Assembly: GCF_001307805.1 (NCBI RefSeq)
Contig: NZ_CP013862.1
Coordinates: 2,728,001 to 2,792,000 of the forward strand
Length of the DNA stretch: 64,000 nucleotides
Source of the DNA: Lentibacillus amyloliquefaciens
GTDB lineage: Bacteria; Bacillota; Bacilli; Bacillales; Amphibacillaceae
Reading direction: 5' to 3'
Positions within the stretch are counted from its first letter, which is position 1. Each line of letters begins with the position of its first letter. The notes beneath the pieces are model-generated. The model had not been told where the DNA came from, did not search any database, and saw nothing but the letters and a program-made list of their open reading frames with translations. This document shows, in pieces, positions 8,545 to 18,895 of this stretch. The position numbers and the translations under genes are program-made.

Positions 8545-10518
8545 ATGGAGGATAAGCAAAAAAAACCATCGTTAGGCAATCACTTATGGATTACTTATGC
8601 TGTCTCAGTGATATTGCTTGGTTTTGTATGGTACTTTCAGTGGACAATCGGGCTGGTACTGACCGTGGTGCTGGCTGCAGTGTTATACTATAGTATCTAT
8701 AATGAAAGAAAGCGGCAGCACGATACTGAAAACTATATAGCGACACTCTCCCACCGTGTAAAGCGTGTCGGAGAAGAAGCTTTATTGGAGATGCCAATTG
8801 GCATTATACTGTATAATGAAGATTATAAAATCGAATGGGCGAATCCGTATATGAATGGATTTACCGAAGATGATACATTGGTCGGCAAGTCACTTAATTC
8901 CCTTGTGGATGACTTTTCATCAATGATTAAAGAAAATAAAGATGAAATGTGGCTTAAGCTTGAGGGCTATCATTTTCAAATCACCATTAAAAAAGATGAC
9001 CGGCTATTATACTTGTCAGACCGGACCGCACAATCTGAAATCCAAACACGGTATAATTATGAGAAAACCGTTATTGCGATTATTTTTATCGATAACTATG
9101 AGGAAATAACTCAAAACATGGATGATACACTCAAGAGTCAGCTGAACTCGAAAGTGACGTCAGTATTGAATCAGTGGTCCAATGATTACGGCATTTATTT
9201 AAAAAGAAGTTCCCAGGATCGCTTCTTGGGGGTTTTAACGAAAGAAACACTTGATCAACTGGAAAAAGCGAAGTTCGACATATTGGATGAAGTCCGTGAA
9301 TTAAATGCGGAACAGAATATACCGATCACATTAAGTATTGGCATAGGACTTGGCGATAGCCTTTTACCGGAACTTGGTGAAATGGCTCAGTCGAGTCTTG
9401 ATTTAGCATTAGGCCGCGGCGGCGATCAGGTCGTCATAAAAGATGACCTTGGAAAGGTGCGCTTTTACGGCGGCCGGACAAATCCGATGGAAAAACGTAC
9501 ACGCGTAAGAGCGCGGGTTATCTCTCACGCCTTGAAAGACTTGGTTCAGGGCAGCGATAATGTCATTATCATGGGGCATAAATCCCCGGATATGGATTCC
9601 ATCGGTGCCGCTATCGGTATTTTAAACATCGTTAAAGCCAATAATGTTGAAGGCTACATTGTGCTGGATCCTGATGATGTTGATACCGGTGTTCACCGGC
9701 TTGTTGAAGAGTTGAAAGAAGAAGAGACGATATGGCAGCATTTCATTGATCCTGAAGAATCAGAAGCATTGCTGACGAGCCGGAGCCTTATAGTTGTTGT
9801 CGACACCCACAAACCATCCATGGTAGCCAATGAAAGGCTGTTGAACAAAACGGAATACAAAGTAGTTATTGATCATCACCGCCGTGCTGAAGAATTTGTG
9901 GACAATCCGACACTCGTTTATATGGAGCCGTATGCATCATCTACAGCTGAACTTGTGACAGAGCTGCTGGAGTACCAGCCGCATAACCTGAAACTGAAAA
10001 TGCTGGAAGCAACCGCATTACTGGCCGGGATCATTGTCGATACGAAAAGCTTTACCTTAAGGACAGGGTCCCGTACGTTTGATGCTGCCTCCTATTTAAG
10101 ATCGAAGGGTGCTGATACGGTACTTGTGCAGCGCTTTATGCAAGAAGATTTGGATATTTACGTAAAACGAAGCAAACTCATTGAGCGAGCGGAGAAATAC
10201 CATGGTACAATTGCTATTTCAAAAGGAGAAAGCGGAGAAGAATACGGCGGTGTTCTTATTGCACAGGCTGCAGATACACTGTTGACGATGACGAGCATTA
10301 ATGCATCGTTTGTTATCTCTGAACGCCGTGATGGGCGGATTGGGATAAGCGCTCGTTCGCTTGGTGATATTAACGTCCAGGTTATTATGGAAAAAATGAA
10401 TGGCGGGGGCCATTTAACAAATGCCGCCACACAGATTGAAGATACGACAATTGAAGATGCGGAAGCGCTTCTGAAAGATATAATAGAAGAATATTTGACT
10501 GGAGGGGAAACTGAATGA
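8545..10518 (+). CDS. gdpP: Cyclic-di-AMP phosphodiesterase GdpP
   Basis: 657 aa from the ATG at 8545 (TAGGAG at 8531-8536); an in-frame TTG at 8518 has no good site. Two N-terminal membrane helices (about 13-50), a degenerate PAS domain (about 75-160), a degenerate GGDEF domain (about 165-300) and a C-terminal DHH-DHHA1 hydrolase. Catalytic motifs are visible: [23 protein letters not shown] and [10 protein letters not shown]. The enzyme cleaves c-di-AMP to pApA and so tunes potassium and osmolyte transport and wall stress. rplI overlaps its end by 4 bp (ATGA), implying translational coupling. Confidence 0.97.
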   Translation: MEDKQKKPSLGNHLWITYAVSVILLGFVWYFQWTIGLVLTVVLAAVLYYSIYNERKRQHDTENYIATLSHRVKRVGEEALLEMPIGIILYNEDYKIEWANPYMNGFTEDDTLVGKSLNSLVDDFSSMIKENKDEMWLKLEGYHFQITIKKDDRLLYLSDRTAQSEIQTRYNYEKTVIAIIFIDNYEEITQNMDDTLKSQLNSKVTSVLNQWSNDYGIYLKRSSQDRFLGVLTKETLDQLEKAKFDILDEVRELNAEQNIPITLSIGIGLGDSLLPELGEMAQSSLDLALGRGGDQVVIKDDLGKVRFYGGRTNPMEKRTRVRARVISHALKDLVQGSDNVIIMGHKSPDMDSIGAAIGILNIVKANNVEGYIVLDPDDVDTGVHRLVEELKEEETIWQHFIDPEESEALLTSRSLIVVVDTHKPSMVANERLLNKTEYKVVIDHHRRAEEFVDNPTLVYMEPYASSTAELVTELLEYQPHNLKLKMLEATALLAGIIVDTKSFTLRTGSRTFDAASYLRSKGADTVLVQRFMQEDLDIYVKRSKLIERAEKYHGTIAISKGESGEEYGGVLIAQAADTLLTMTSINASFVISERRDGRIGISARSLGDINVQVIMEKMNGGGHLTNAATQIEDTTIEDAEALLKDIIEEYLTGGETE

Positions 10519-10961
10519 AAGTAATATTCACACAAGATGTTAAAGGAAAAGGAAAAAAAGGTGACGTAAAAAACGTATCAGATGGCTATGCACGCAACTA
10601 TTTGCTGAAGAATAATCTGGCTGAAGAGGCTACCTCAGGAAATATGAAGAAACTCGAAGCGAAAAAGAAAAAAGAGCAACAGCAAGCCGAAGAAGAAAAG
10701 AAAGAAGCAGAATTGCTGAAACAGGAACTTGCCAATACAACTGTTGAAATTAAGGCAAAATCCGGTGATTCCGGCCAGCTCTTTGGATCAATCACGTCGA
10801 AGCATATAGCCGATACGTTAAAACAAGATCATAACTACAAAATTGATAAGCGAAAAATTGAACTGGATAATCCGATCAGAACGCTGGGCTATACAGATGT
10901 ACCTGTAAAGCTGCACTCGGAAGTGACCGGTACGATCAAAGTTCACGTTGAGGAGAAATAA
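10515..10961 (+). CDS. rplI: 50S ribosomal protein L9
   Basis: 148 aa. N-terminal rRNA-binding domain with [20 protein letters not shown] and GYARNYLL; a long charged Lys/Glu/Gln-rich helix (about 45-75); C-terminal domain with [18 protein letters not shown]. The ATG overlaps the gdpP stop and GGAGGGG lies inside the gdpP end. L9 sits at the base of the L1 stalk and affects frame maintenance. Confidence 0.98.
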   Translation: MKVIFTQDVKGKGKKGDVKNVSDGYARNYLLKNNLAEEATSGNMKKLEAKKKKEQQQAEEEKKEAELLKQELANTTVEIKAKSGDSGQLFGSITSKHIADTLKQDHNYKIDKRKIELDNPIRTLGYTDVPVKLHSEVTGTIKVHVEEK

Positions 10962-11007
10962 CTGACGTGTTTATGGTGCTAAGAATCTTCTTACGAGGGG
11001 GTAGACG

Positions 11008-12381
11008 ATGAGCGAACTTTGGAATGACCGTGTGCCGCCGCATAATATTGAAGCAGAACAGGCTGTCATCGGTGCCATATTTCTGGAGCCTGAATCACTG
11101 TCATCAGCAGCTGAACGCTTAATGCCTGATGATTTTTATCGTGCCAGCCATCAGCGTATTTTTGATACCATGCTGAAGTTAACGGATAGAGGTGAACCAA
11201 TCGACCTTGTCACGGTAACCACGTTGCTGTCCAATGAGAAGAAGTTGGATGAAGCAGGCGGTGTCAGTTATCTGTCTGATTTGGCCAGCAGTGTTCCAAC
11301 AGCAGCCAATATAGTCCACTACAGCAAAATCGTAGAAGAAAAAGCATTGCTCCGGCGGCTGATCAGAACAGCAACAGATATCGTGACCTCAGGATTTGCC
11401 ACTGAAGACGACGTAGAAGACGTGTTAAACGAAGCGGAAAAGAATATTCTGGAAGTGTCCAGTCAGAAAAATACCGGGAACTTTAAAGCAATTAAAGATG
11501 TGCTGATTGATGTCTATGATAATATTGAACAGCTGCATAACCATGATGGTGATGTAACCGGCATCCCAACCGGCTATCGGGACCTGGATCAGATTACGTC
11601 CGGTTTCCAGCGCAACGATTTGATCATTATTGCAGCCCGTCCATCGGTAGGTAAAACCGCTTTTGCCTTAAATATTGCACAGAATGTCTCTGTTAACACG
11701 GACGAAAATGTTGCGATTTTCAGTTTGGAGATGGGTGCTGATCAGCTTGTGTCACGTATGCTTTGCGCAGAAGGCAATATTGATGCGCAGCGGCTGCGGA
11801 CCGGCAGGCTTGAAGCGGATGATTGGAGCAAACTGACGATGGCAATGGGAAGCCTTTCAAATGCCGGAATTTTTATTGATGATTCACCCGGGATTCGTGT
11901 CAGTGAGATACGTTCGAAGTGCCGCCGGCTTAAGCAGGAACATGGACTCGGCATGATTTTGATAGATTACTTGCAGCTGATTCAAGGAAGCGGGAATTCC
12001 AGAGAAAACAGGCAGCAGGAAGTATCAGAAATATCCCGAGCACTTAAAGCCCTGGCCCGTGAACTTAATGTGCCTTTGATTGCTCTGTCTCAGTTGTCGC
12101 GTGGAGTTGAGGCACGTCAGGATAAAAGGCCGATGATGTCGGACTTGCGTGAATCAGGCAGTATTGAGCAGGATGCAGATATTGTCGGATTCCTGTACCG
12201 CGATGATTATTATGATGAAGAATCAGAAAAACAAAATATTATCGAAATCATTATCTCCAAACAGCGGAATGGTCCAGTCGGCAATGTTGAACTGGCTTTT
12301 GTGAAAGAATATAATAAGTTCGTGGATTTGGACCACCGGTATTCAGATAGTGATGTGCCGCCAGAACCGGTACAAGCCTGA
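11008..12381 (+). CDS. dnaB: Replicative DNA helicase (DnaB family; DnaC in B. subtilis)
   Basis: 457 aa. N-terminal scaffold domain begins after VPPHNIEAEQAVIGA; the RecA-like motor has Walker A ARPSVGKTAF near 210-220, Walker B GMILIDYLQLI, and the motif SDLRESGSIEQDAD. No intein is present. The hexamer unwinds DNA at the fork and recruits primase. Ribosome site GAGGGGG precedes the ATG. It follows rplI by 46 bp and ends at a terminator, closing the yybS-gdpP-rplI-dnaB unit. Confidence 0.98.
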   Translation: MSELWNDRVPPHNIEAEQAVIGAIFLEPESLSSAAERLMPDDFYRASHQRIFDTMLKLTDRGEPIDLVTVTTLLSNEKKLDEAGGVSYLSDLASSVPTAANIVHYSKIVEEKALLRRLIRTATDIVTSGFATEDDVEDVLNEAEKNILEVSSQKNTGNFKAIKDVLIDVYDNIEQLHNHDGDVTGIPTGYRDLDQITSGFQRNDLIIIAARPSVGKTAFALNIAQNVSVNTDENVAIFSLEMGADQLVSRMLCAEGNIDAQRLRTGRLEADDWSKLTMAMGSLSNAGIFIDDSPGIRVSEIRSKCRRLKQEHGLGMILIDYLQLIQGSGNSRENRQQEVSEISRALKALARELNVPLIALSQLSRGVEARQDKRPMMSDLRESGSIEQDADIVGFLYRDDYYDEESEKQNIIEIIISKQRNGPVGNVELAFVKEYNKFVDLDHRYSDSDVPPEPVQA

Positions 12382-12415
12382 CATACAATAGGGTGTCTCG
12401 TGATTAAATGAGAGA

Positions 12416-12446
12416 AAAACAGCGTCATACAGTGATGCTGTTTTTT
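12416..12446 (+). terminator. Intrinsic terminator after dnaB
   Basis: Stem AACAGCGTCA / TGATGCTGTT (one G-U pair), short loop, then TTTTTTC. Confidence 0.85.
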
Positions 12447-12492
12447 CTTTTTAACTGTTTTCTAAAATGTTTTTTTTGACAAAAAATCCATA

Positions 12493-12870
12493 AACTACGA
12501 AGTAACTTTAGGTGTAAGTTGGTGCGTTGTCTACCGCTTCGGAAATACACTGCGCGCACCTTAGGGCTCGCGCTGAGCCTCCTCGCTCGCAAAGAACGCT
12601 CGCTGTGGGGTCTCAACGTCTTCGCTTTCCCGCTGGAGTCTTCGTGTATTTCCTTCGCTATCGCGGCATTGATTGGAGCGGAGGGCAGTCGAATCCTGCG
12701 GGAAAGCGGGCGGATGAAATCCGAGCAGGAAGAGGTTTTTGCTTCCGAGGAAGCTGAAGCGTTGCCCTAAGGTGTGCGACTGCCTGGAACGGAAATCAAC
12801 ATAGCATTTACTTCACAGTTTACATCAACTACGATTAAAACACATCAAAATTCACGAAAATGGCCTCACT
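12493..12870. repeat. Dispersed intergenic repeat, family A, long copy
   Basis: Shares end and core blocks with 3219-3390 (TTTAGGTGTAAGTT, GCGTTGCCCTAAGGTG, GGAACGGAAATCAACATAG). Exact 7-bp terminal repeats GAAGTAA (12498-12504) and TTACTTC (12808-12814). The extra GC-rich interior carries direct and inverted blocks such as CGCGCACCTTAGGGC against GCCCTAAGGTGTGCG and CTTTCCCGC against GCGGGAAAGC, so it can fold into long stem structures. ORFs across it are artefacts of its composition. It fills most of the dnaB-purA gap. Confidence 0.85.
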
Positions 12871-12912
12871 TAAACGAACATTATTATGATAAAACCATAA
12901 ATTATTCGTTTT
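12870..12912 (+). promoter_or_regulatory. Candidate PurR operator (two inverted PurBoxes)
   Basis: CGAA core at 12875-12878 in TTAAACGAACATT and an inverted TTCG core at 12905-12908 in AATTATTCGTTTT, 26 bp between the cores. B. subtilis PurR uses two inverted boxes with CGAA cores at about this spacing upstream of purA and other purine genes. The boxes end just upstream of the -35. Confidence 0.65.
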
Positions 12913-12917
12913 TTGTT

Positions 12918-12946
12918 TTGACATGCTCTTATTTTACTGATAAGAT
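12918..12946 (+). promoter_or_regulatory. SigA-type promoter of purA
   Basis: Perfect TTGACA at 12918-12923, 17-bp spacer, TAAGAT at 12941-12946, about 50 bp before the purA ATG. Confidence 0.85.
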
Positions 12947-12972
12947 TACGTTGTTAATAGTTAAAAATATAA

Positions 12973-14283
<1,311 letters not shown>

Positions 14284-14296
14284 ATTATAAAATACA

Positions 14297-14333
14297 AAAG
14301 GCTTCTTCGAAAAAATCAGAAGGGGTCTTTTTT
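14297..14333 (+). terminator. Probable terminator after purA
   Basis: AAGGCTTCTTC pairs with GAAGGGGTCTT using several G-U pairs, then TTTTTT. Confidence 0.65.
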
Positions 14334-14375
14334 AGTGTCATTTTTAACCAATTTGATGTCAAAAATGTCAGGGAT

Positions 14376-14392
14376 TATACAATTACATTACA
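14376..14392 (-). promoter_or_regulatory. Possible WalR-binding site
   Basis: On the minus strand TGTAAT-N5-TGTATA, one mismatch from the WalR direct repeat TGTWAH-N5-TGTWAH. It lies about 170 bp upstream of a cell-wall hydrolase gene next to walRK. Tentative. Confidence 0.3.
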
Positions 14393-14562
14393 TTTGTCCC
14401 AGTCGTATTTTGTATAAATTGAAACTATGATAGATTTAGTTGTGGAAAATGAGAGCGTCTGCATAATAAAGAGATATAAAATAACTCATACTTATATAGT
14501 GGAAGCGTTGCGGACAGTTGCAATTCAGTAATTTGTCCAATGGTGTCAGGGGGAATAATGAT

Positions 14563-16041
14563 TTGTGGAAAGAGAGTAGAAAGATAACAGAAAATCCGTT
14601 AATACTGGCGAAAATGGGCATGGTACTTTGCGTGGGTCTGTCTTTAATGATGAGTACGGTTTACGCACATGCCAGTGAAGCACTTAGTGAAGTATACCAT
14701 GTTTACGTAGATGATGAATACATTGGAAAAATAGATGATAAAGCCGCAATTAAGGGTATGATGGCAGCTAAAGTTGAGGAAAAAGAAAAGGACTTCAGTG
14801 ACTATGATTTGTCAATCGCAGAAGACGTCTCTTTCGTTCCAGAGCGCGTATTTAACCCGGCGTATAACAACAGCAAAGTAAAAAAATACGTTCGTGACAG
14901 CCTGAGCGTCAAAGCAGATGCGATCAAACTGAGAATTGCTGAAGAGACAGCAGGTATTTTTAAAGACAAAAAAGCAGCCGAAAAAGTGCTGAAGAAATAT
15001 AAAGCTAAGCATGTCGATGAAGCGGTCTTGAGTAAACTTGAACCGGCAGAACAGACCAGTACAAATGACAATTATACCGGGGAAGCATTGCAGAATCCCG
15101 AACAGGGGGACTCAGAGTTGACGCCGGGGGATGCCATTATTACAAACGTCAATTTGTCGGAAAATGTTTCAATCACCGAGCAAAAAGTCGACCCGGCTGA
15201 AGTTCTGACGGTGAAACAGGGTGTAAAGAAACTTAAAAAAGGAACGCTTGAAGATAAAGTTCATAAAGTCGGTAAGAATGAAGTGCTTGGCGGTATTGCA
15301 AATCAGTACGACTTAACGGTTGATGAGCTGCTGGATTTAAATGATGACCTGAATGAAGGTGATGTCCTGCAGATTGATCAGGAAATTCATGTGACAGATT
15401 ACGAACCCTTTGCCGATGTAATTGTAAAAGAAGAGAAAATGAAAAACGAAACGATTGATTATGAAACAAAAGTGATCGAATCAGATGATTTATATAAAGG
15501 CGATGAAAAAGTAAAACAAGAAGGAAAAACAGGCAAGAAAGAAGTTCTTTATTCACTTGAGAAGCGTAATGGCGAAAGTACGAAGAAAGAAGTTATCGAC
15601 GAAGAGACGACAAAAGAACCTGTTAAAAAGATCATTGTGAAAGGGACAAAAGTCGTACCATCACGCGGTACCGGCAACCTTAATTGGCCTGCAGCCGGGG
15701 GACATGTAACCAGTGGTATGGGCGAACGCTGGGGATCCATGCATAAGGGTGTGGATATTGCAGGCGCAAGCGACCGGTCGATTCTGGCAGCCGATAACGG
15801 AACGGTCGTCTCAGCCGGATTTGACAGCGGCGGTTATGGTAATAAAGTTGTCATCAATCACAACAATGGCATGAAAACCATTTATGCGCACCTGTCCTCT
15901 ATCAGTGTCAGCCCGGGTGAGACTGTTGAAAAGGGAAAGAAAATTGGTGTGATGGGCACTACCGGCAGATCAACCGGTATCCATCTTCATTTTGAGGTGT
16001 ACCAAAATGGTTCCCTTCAAAACCCGCAAGAACATCTCTAG
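14563..16041 (+). CDS. Secreted LysM-G5-M23 peptidoglycan metalloendopeptidase
   Basis: 492 aa from a TTG at 14563, chosen because CAGGGGG at 14547-14553 is well placed. A basic start is followed by a hydrophobic signal segment (MGMVLCVGLSLMMSTV, about 19-34). LysM-like wall-binding domain at about 240-285 (HKVGKNEVLGGIANQY), a G5-like domain at about 295-370, and a C-terminal M23 domain with zinc motifs HKGVDIAG, HNNGMKTIYAH and HLHFEV. The product should cleave peptide crosslinks in the wall. Its place directly before walRK, the regulator of wall hydrolases, suggests a functional link (inference). A terminator separates it from walR. Confidence 0.9.
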   Translation: MWKESRKITENPLILAKMGMVLCVGLSLMMSTVYAHASEALSEVYHVYVDDEYIGKIDDKAAIKGMMAAKVEEKEKDFSDYDLSIAEDVSFVPERVFNPAYNNSKVKKYVRDSLSVKADAIKLRIAEETAGIFKDKKAAEKVLKKYKAKHVDEAVLSKLEPAEQTSTNDNYTGEALQNPEQGDSELTPGDAIITNVNLSENVSITEQKVDPAEVLTVKQGVKKLKKGTLEDKVHKVGKNEVLGGIANQYDLTVDELLDLNDDLNEGDVLQIDQEIHVTDYEPFADVIVKEEKMKNETIDYETKVIESDDLYKGDEKVKQEGKTGKKEVLYSLEKRNGESTKKEVIDEETTKEPVKKIIVKGTKVVPSRGTGNLNWPAAGGHVTSGMGERWGSMHKGVDIAGASDRSILAADNGTVVSAGFDSGGYGNKVVINHNNGMKTIYAHLSSISVSPGETVEKGKKIGVMGTTGRSTGIHLHFEVYQNGSLQNPQEHL

Positions 16042-16064
16042 AAAATGAAAATATTAGAATGAAG

Positions 16065-16096
16065 ACTGGTTCAATGTTAATGAGCCAGTTTTTTTA
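16065..16096 (+). terminator. Intrinsic terminator after the M23 peptidase
   Basis: Stem ACTGGTTCA / TGAGCCAGT (one G-U pair), 7-nt loop, then a run of eight T. Confidence 0.88.
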
Positions 16097-16357
16097 ATTA
16101 AAGACTCCTTTAGAGCTTAAGCTAGTCGAAAACGAAGCGATTCTTTGACAGCTCCATTCAACCTCATCTTCAATTTTTTGACTTCTAACATAAGACATTT
16201 AAGCAAAAGTACGATAGAATAGAGCAAAGGAAGTGTTTTAAAGCAGTAATTTAAAAGCTTCTTTGCAAATTGCAATTTAAAAATTGACGATATTAACCAA
16301 CAAATTTTTTGAAACACTATTCTTTTAAATATGCTTTAAAAAAGGAAGTGACGGTAA
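16097..16357. other. AT-rich gap before walR, possible decayed coding remnant
   Basis: About 260 bp with no supported gene. On the minus strand a 66-codon frame (16117-16317) ends in a basic stretch (KLKMRLNGAVKESLRFRLA) that looks like a degraded protein C-terminus, perhaps of a transposase, but I cannot identify it. A convincing SigA promoter for walR was not found; TTGACG at 16284 lacks a good -10. Confidence 0.3.
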
Positions 16358-17062
16358 ATGGCACAAAAAGTACTGGTAGTAGACGATGAACAACCAATTG
16401 CTGATATTTTGAAATTTAATCTTGAAAAAGAAGGCTATGAAGTTGTCATGGCTTACGATGGCGATGAGGCGATTCAGCTGGCCAATGATGAAACACCCGA
16501 CTTGATATTGCTTGACATCATGCTGCCGGGCAAAGATGGCAATGAAGTATGCCGCGAGATTCGCAAAACGCAATTTATGCCGATTATCATGCTGACGGCC
16601 AAGGATGCCGAAATTGACAAAGTACTTGGACTGGAACTCGGGGCTGATGACTATGTCACAAAACCATTCAGCAACCGGGAAGTGATTGCCAGAGTGAAAG
16701 CAAACTTGCGCAGGCTGGAGCAGATCCCGGAGGATGGGGTTAAGACTACCAAAAATATTGAAGTAGGACGGCTGGTCATCCATCCCGATGCCTATGCCGT
16801 TACGCGGGACGGCGAACAGCTTGAGCTGACACATCGTGAGTTTGAACTGTTGCATTACCTTGCCCGCCACATTGGCCAAGTCATGACACGCGAACATCTG
16901 CTTGAAACCGTATGGGGCTATGACTATTTTGGTGATGTCCGGACAGTCGATGTAACAATCCGGCGTCTCCGGGAAAAAATTGAGGATAATCCGAGCAATC
17001 CAATGTGGATCGTCACACGGCGAGGCGTTGGCTATTATTTGCGCAATCCTGAACAGGAGTAG
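16358..17062 (+). CDS. walR: Essential response regulator WalR (YycF)
   Basis: 234 aa. Receiver domain at 1-120 with the acidic pair D9-D10, phosphoacceptor D53 in [11 protein letters not shown] and a Lys near 102 in VTKPFSN. The OmpR-type winged-helix DNA-binding domain covers about 132-232 ([36 protein letters not shown]). WalR controls autolysins and wall remodelling in response to WalK. Ribosome site AAGGAAGTG. walK follows after 9 bp. Confidence 0.99.
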   Translation: MAQKVLVVDDEQPIADILKFNLEKEGYEVVMAYDGDEAIQLANDETPDLILLDIMLPGKDGNEVCREIRKTQFMPIIMLTAKDAEIDKVLGLELGADDYVTKPFSNREVIARVKANLRRLEQIPEDGVKTTKNIEVGRLVIHPDAYAVTRDGEQLELTHREFELLHYLARHIGQVMTREHLLETVWGYDYFGDVRTVDVTIRRLREKIEDNPSNPMWIVTRRGVGYYLRNPEQE

Positions 17063-17071
17063 GTTACACCG

Positions 17072-18895
17072 ATGCACAAAGTTGGTTTTTTCCGATCGAT
17101 ACAATTAAAGTTCATTATTATATTTATTTTACTGCTGCTGATCACCATTCAGGTCATCAGTACGTATTTTGTTCGCGGTCTTGAAACTGAGCTGAGGGAG
17201 AACTTTGAAGAATCGGTGGAAGCCAGTGTCGGCATTTTAGAGGTGAATCTCGAACAGGCCTTCAGTACGGAACGGTCTGAAGATGATGACGAACCGACAC
17301 TTGAGACGGAAGTACAGGATATTGTAAGAGTTAATGATACAGCGGATATAAATACAATCCAGGTTGTCGATATGCAAAGCCGTATTATTGCCTCAAGTGA
17401 CACGTCAAGCAGCAGCAATATCGGGAAAAAGACGACAGGCAATTTTATAAATAATGTCCTGCGATTCGGTGATGAAAACACAGGCAACATATACCGGGAA
17501 GGGGACCGGATTTACAGGCGAGTGGTGCCAATTTATGATGATGAAGACACCCAGGTTGGAGCACTTTACATTGAAGCGTCGCTGGAAGGTGTTTATAACC
17601 AGCTGAATGACATAAACCGTGTTTTCCTGCAAGGATCGATTTTGGCGATTACGGTATCTGCTTTTTTGGGGATTCTCGTTGCCAGAACGATAACGAAACC
17701 GATTCAGGAAATGCGACGGCAGGCACAGACGATGGCACGGGAGGATTTTTCCCAGAAAGTTAATGTTTATGGAAAAGATGAAATCGGACAGCTCGCTGAA
17801 TCGTTTAATGATTTAAATGCCAAATTGAAACATTCGAGGGCATTAACCGAAGAAGAACGGCGTAAATTGAGTTCAGTTCTGTCAAACATGTCTGACGGCG
17901 TAATTGCCACAGACCGAAACGGTTTTATTACATTATTAAATGATGCTGCAGGCATTTTAATTGGTTATGAGCCGGAAGAGGCACAGGGTGAGTTTCTGCT
18001 GGATGCACTGCAATTGGATGAGAACTCTGTTGATATCTCGGACTTGCCTGAGAGTGGTTCAATGATTATTGATTTTAGTAGCGATGATGAGATTTATCTG
18101 ATTCGTGCCAAATTCTCGACCATTTCTGATGAAGATAATGATATAACAGGCTTTATTACAGTGCTCAGTGATGTAACCGAGCAGGAAAAAATTGAACGTG
18201 ATCGGCGCGAGTTTGTCTCGAATGTATCCCACGAGCTGCGGACGCCACTGACAACCATGCGCAGCTATATAGAGGCTCTCACAGAAGGCGCATGGGAAGA
18301 CAAGGAGATTGCACCGAAGTTCCTTGATGTCACTCAAAAAGAAACCGACCGGATGATCAGAATGGTCAACGATTTGCTTCAGCTTTCCAGGATGGACAAC
18401 AAAAGTGAGTCGTTGCAGTCAGAGCAGACAGATTTTATTAGCTTTCTGCATCAGGTGATTGATCGGTTTGAAATGAATGCATCTGAAAAAATAGAACTGA
18501 AGCGTGATTTGCCAAATGGAAAATATGAAGTCTGGATTGATAAAGATAAAATGATTCAGGTATTGGATAACATTATCTCGAACGCTATCAAGTATTCCCC
18601 TGAAGGCGGCACCATTCATTTCAAGGCATCAAAACAGCGCAATCAGCTGCTGGTGACCGTTTCAGATCAGGGTACAGGCATACCATATGATAAGGTTGAT
18701 AAAATCTTTGAACGTTTCTACCGTGCGGATAAAGCACGTTCACGCAAAATTGGCGGCACAGGACTGGGTCTGGCCATCACAAGGGAATTTATTGAGGCGC
18801 ATCACGGCAATATTTGGGCAAAAAGCAAAGAAGGTAAAGGGACGACTATTCTCTTTACACTTCCGCTCGTTAATAAGAAGCGGAGGGGTAAATAA
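17072..18895 (+). CDS. walK: Sensor histidine kinase WalK (YycG)
   Basis: 607 aa. Membrane helix at about 13-33, an extracellular sensor domain rich in acidic residues (35-180), second helix (182-204), HAMP (205-257), PAS (about 265-365), HisKA with phospho-acceptor His387 in SNVSHELRTPL, and HATPase_c with N box NAIKYSPEGG, G1 DQGTGIPYDKV and G2 GGTGLGLAI. It phosphorylates WalR and is restrained by WalH and WalI. The stop codon overlaps the walH start by one base (TAATG). Confidence 0.99.
   Translation: MHKVGFFRSIQLKFIIIFILLLLITIQVISTYFVRGLETELRENFEESVEASVGILEVNLEQAFSTERSEDDDEPTLETEVQDIVRVNDTADINTIQVVDMQSRIIASSDTSSSSNIGKKTTGNFINNVLRFGDENTGNIYREGDRIYRRVVPIYDDEDTQVGALYIEASLEGVYNQLNDINRVFLQGSILAITVSAFLGILVARTITKPIQEMRRQAQTMAREDFSQKVNVYGKDEIGQLAESFNDLNAKLKHSRALTEEERRKLSSVLSNMSDGVIATDRNGFITLLNDAAGILIGYEPEEAQGEFLLDALQLDENSVDISDLPESGSMIIDFSSDDEIYLIRAKFSTISDEDNDITGFITVLSDVTEQEKIERDRREFVSNVSHELRTPLTTMRSYIEALTEGAWEDKEIAPKFLDVTQKETDRMIRMVNDLLQLSRMDNKSESLQSEQTDFISFLHQVIDRFEMNASEKIELKRDLPNGKYEVWIDKDKMIQVLDNIISNAIKYSPEGGTIHFKASKQRNQLLVTVSDQGTGIPYDKVDKIFERFYRADKARSRKIGGTGLGLAITREFIEAHHGNIWAKSKEGKGTTILFTLPLVNKKRRGK

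Noticed and set aside
12519..12770. Open frames of 76-83 codons in the dnaB-purA gap
   Set aside because: They lie inside the GC-rich repeat and consist of low-quality sequence (Arg/Ser-rich); the second copy of the repeat does not keep them.
16117..16317. Minus-strand frame in the gap before walR as a transposase remnant
   Set aside because: The C-terminal basic stretch is suggestive, but no catalytic motif, inverted repeat or family match can be shown.
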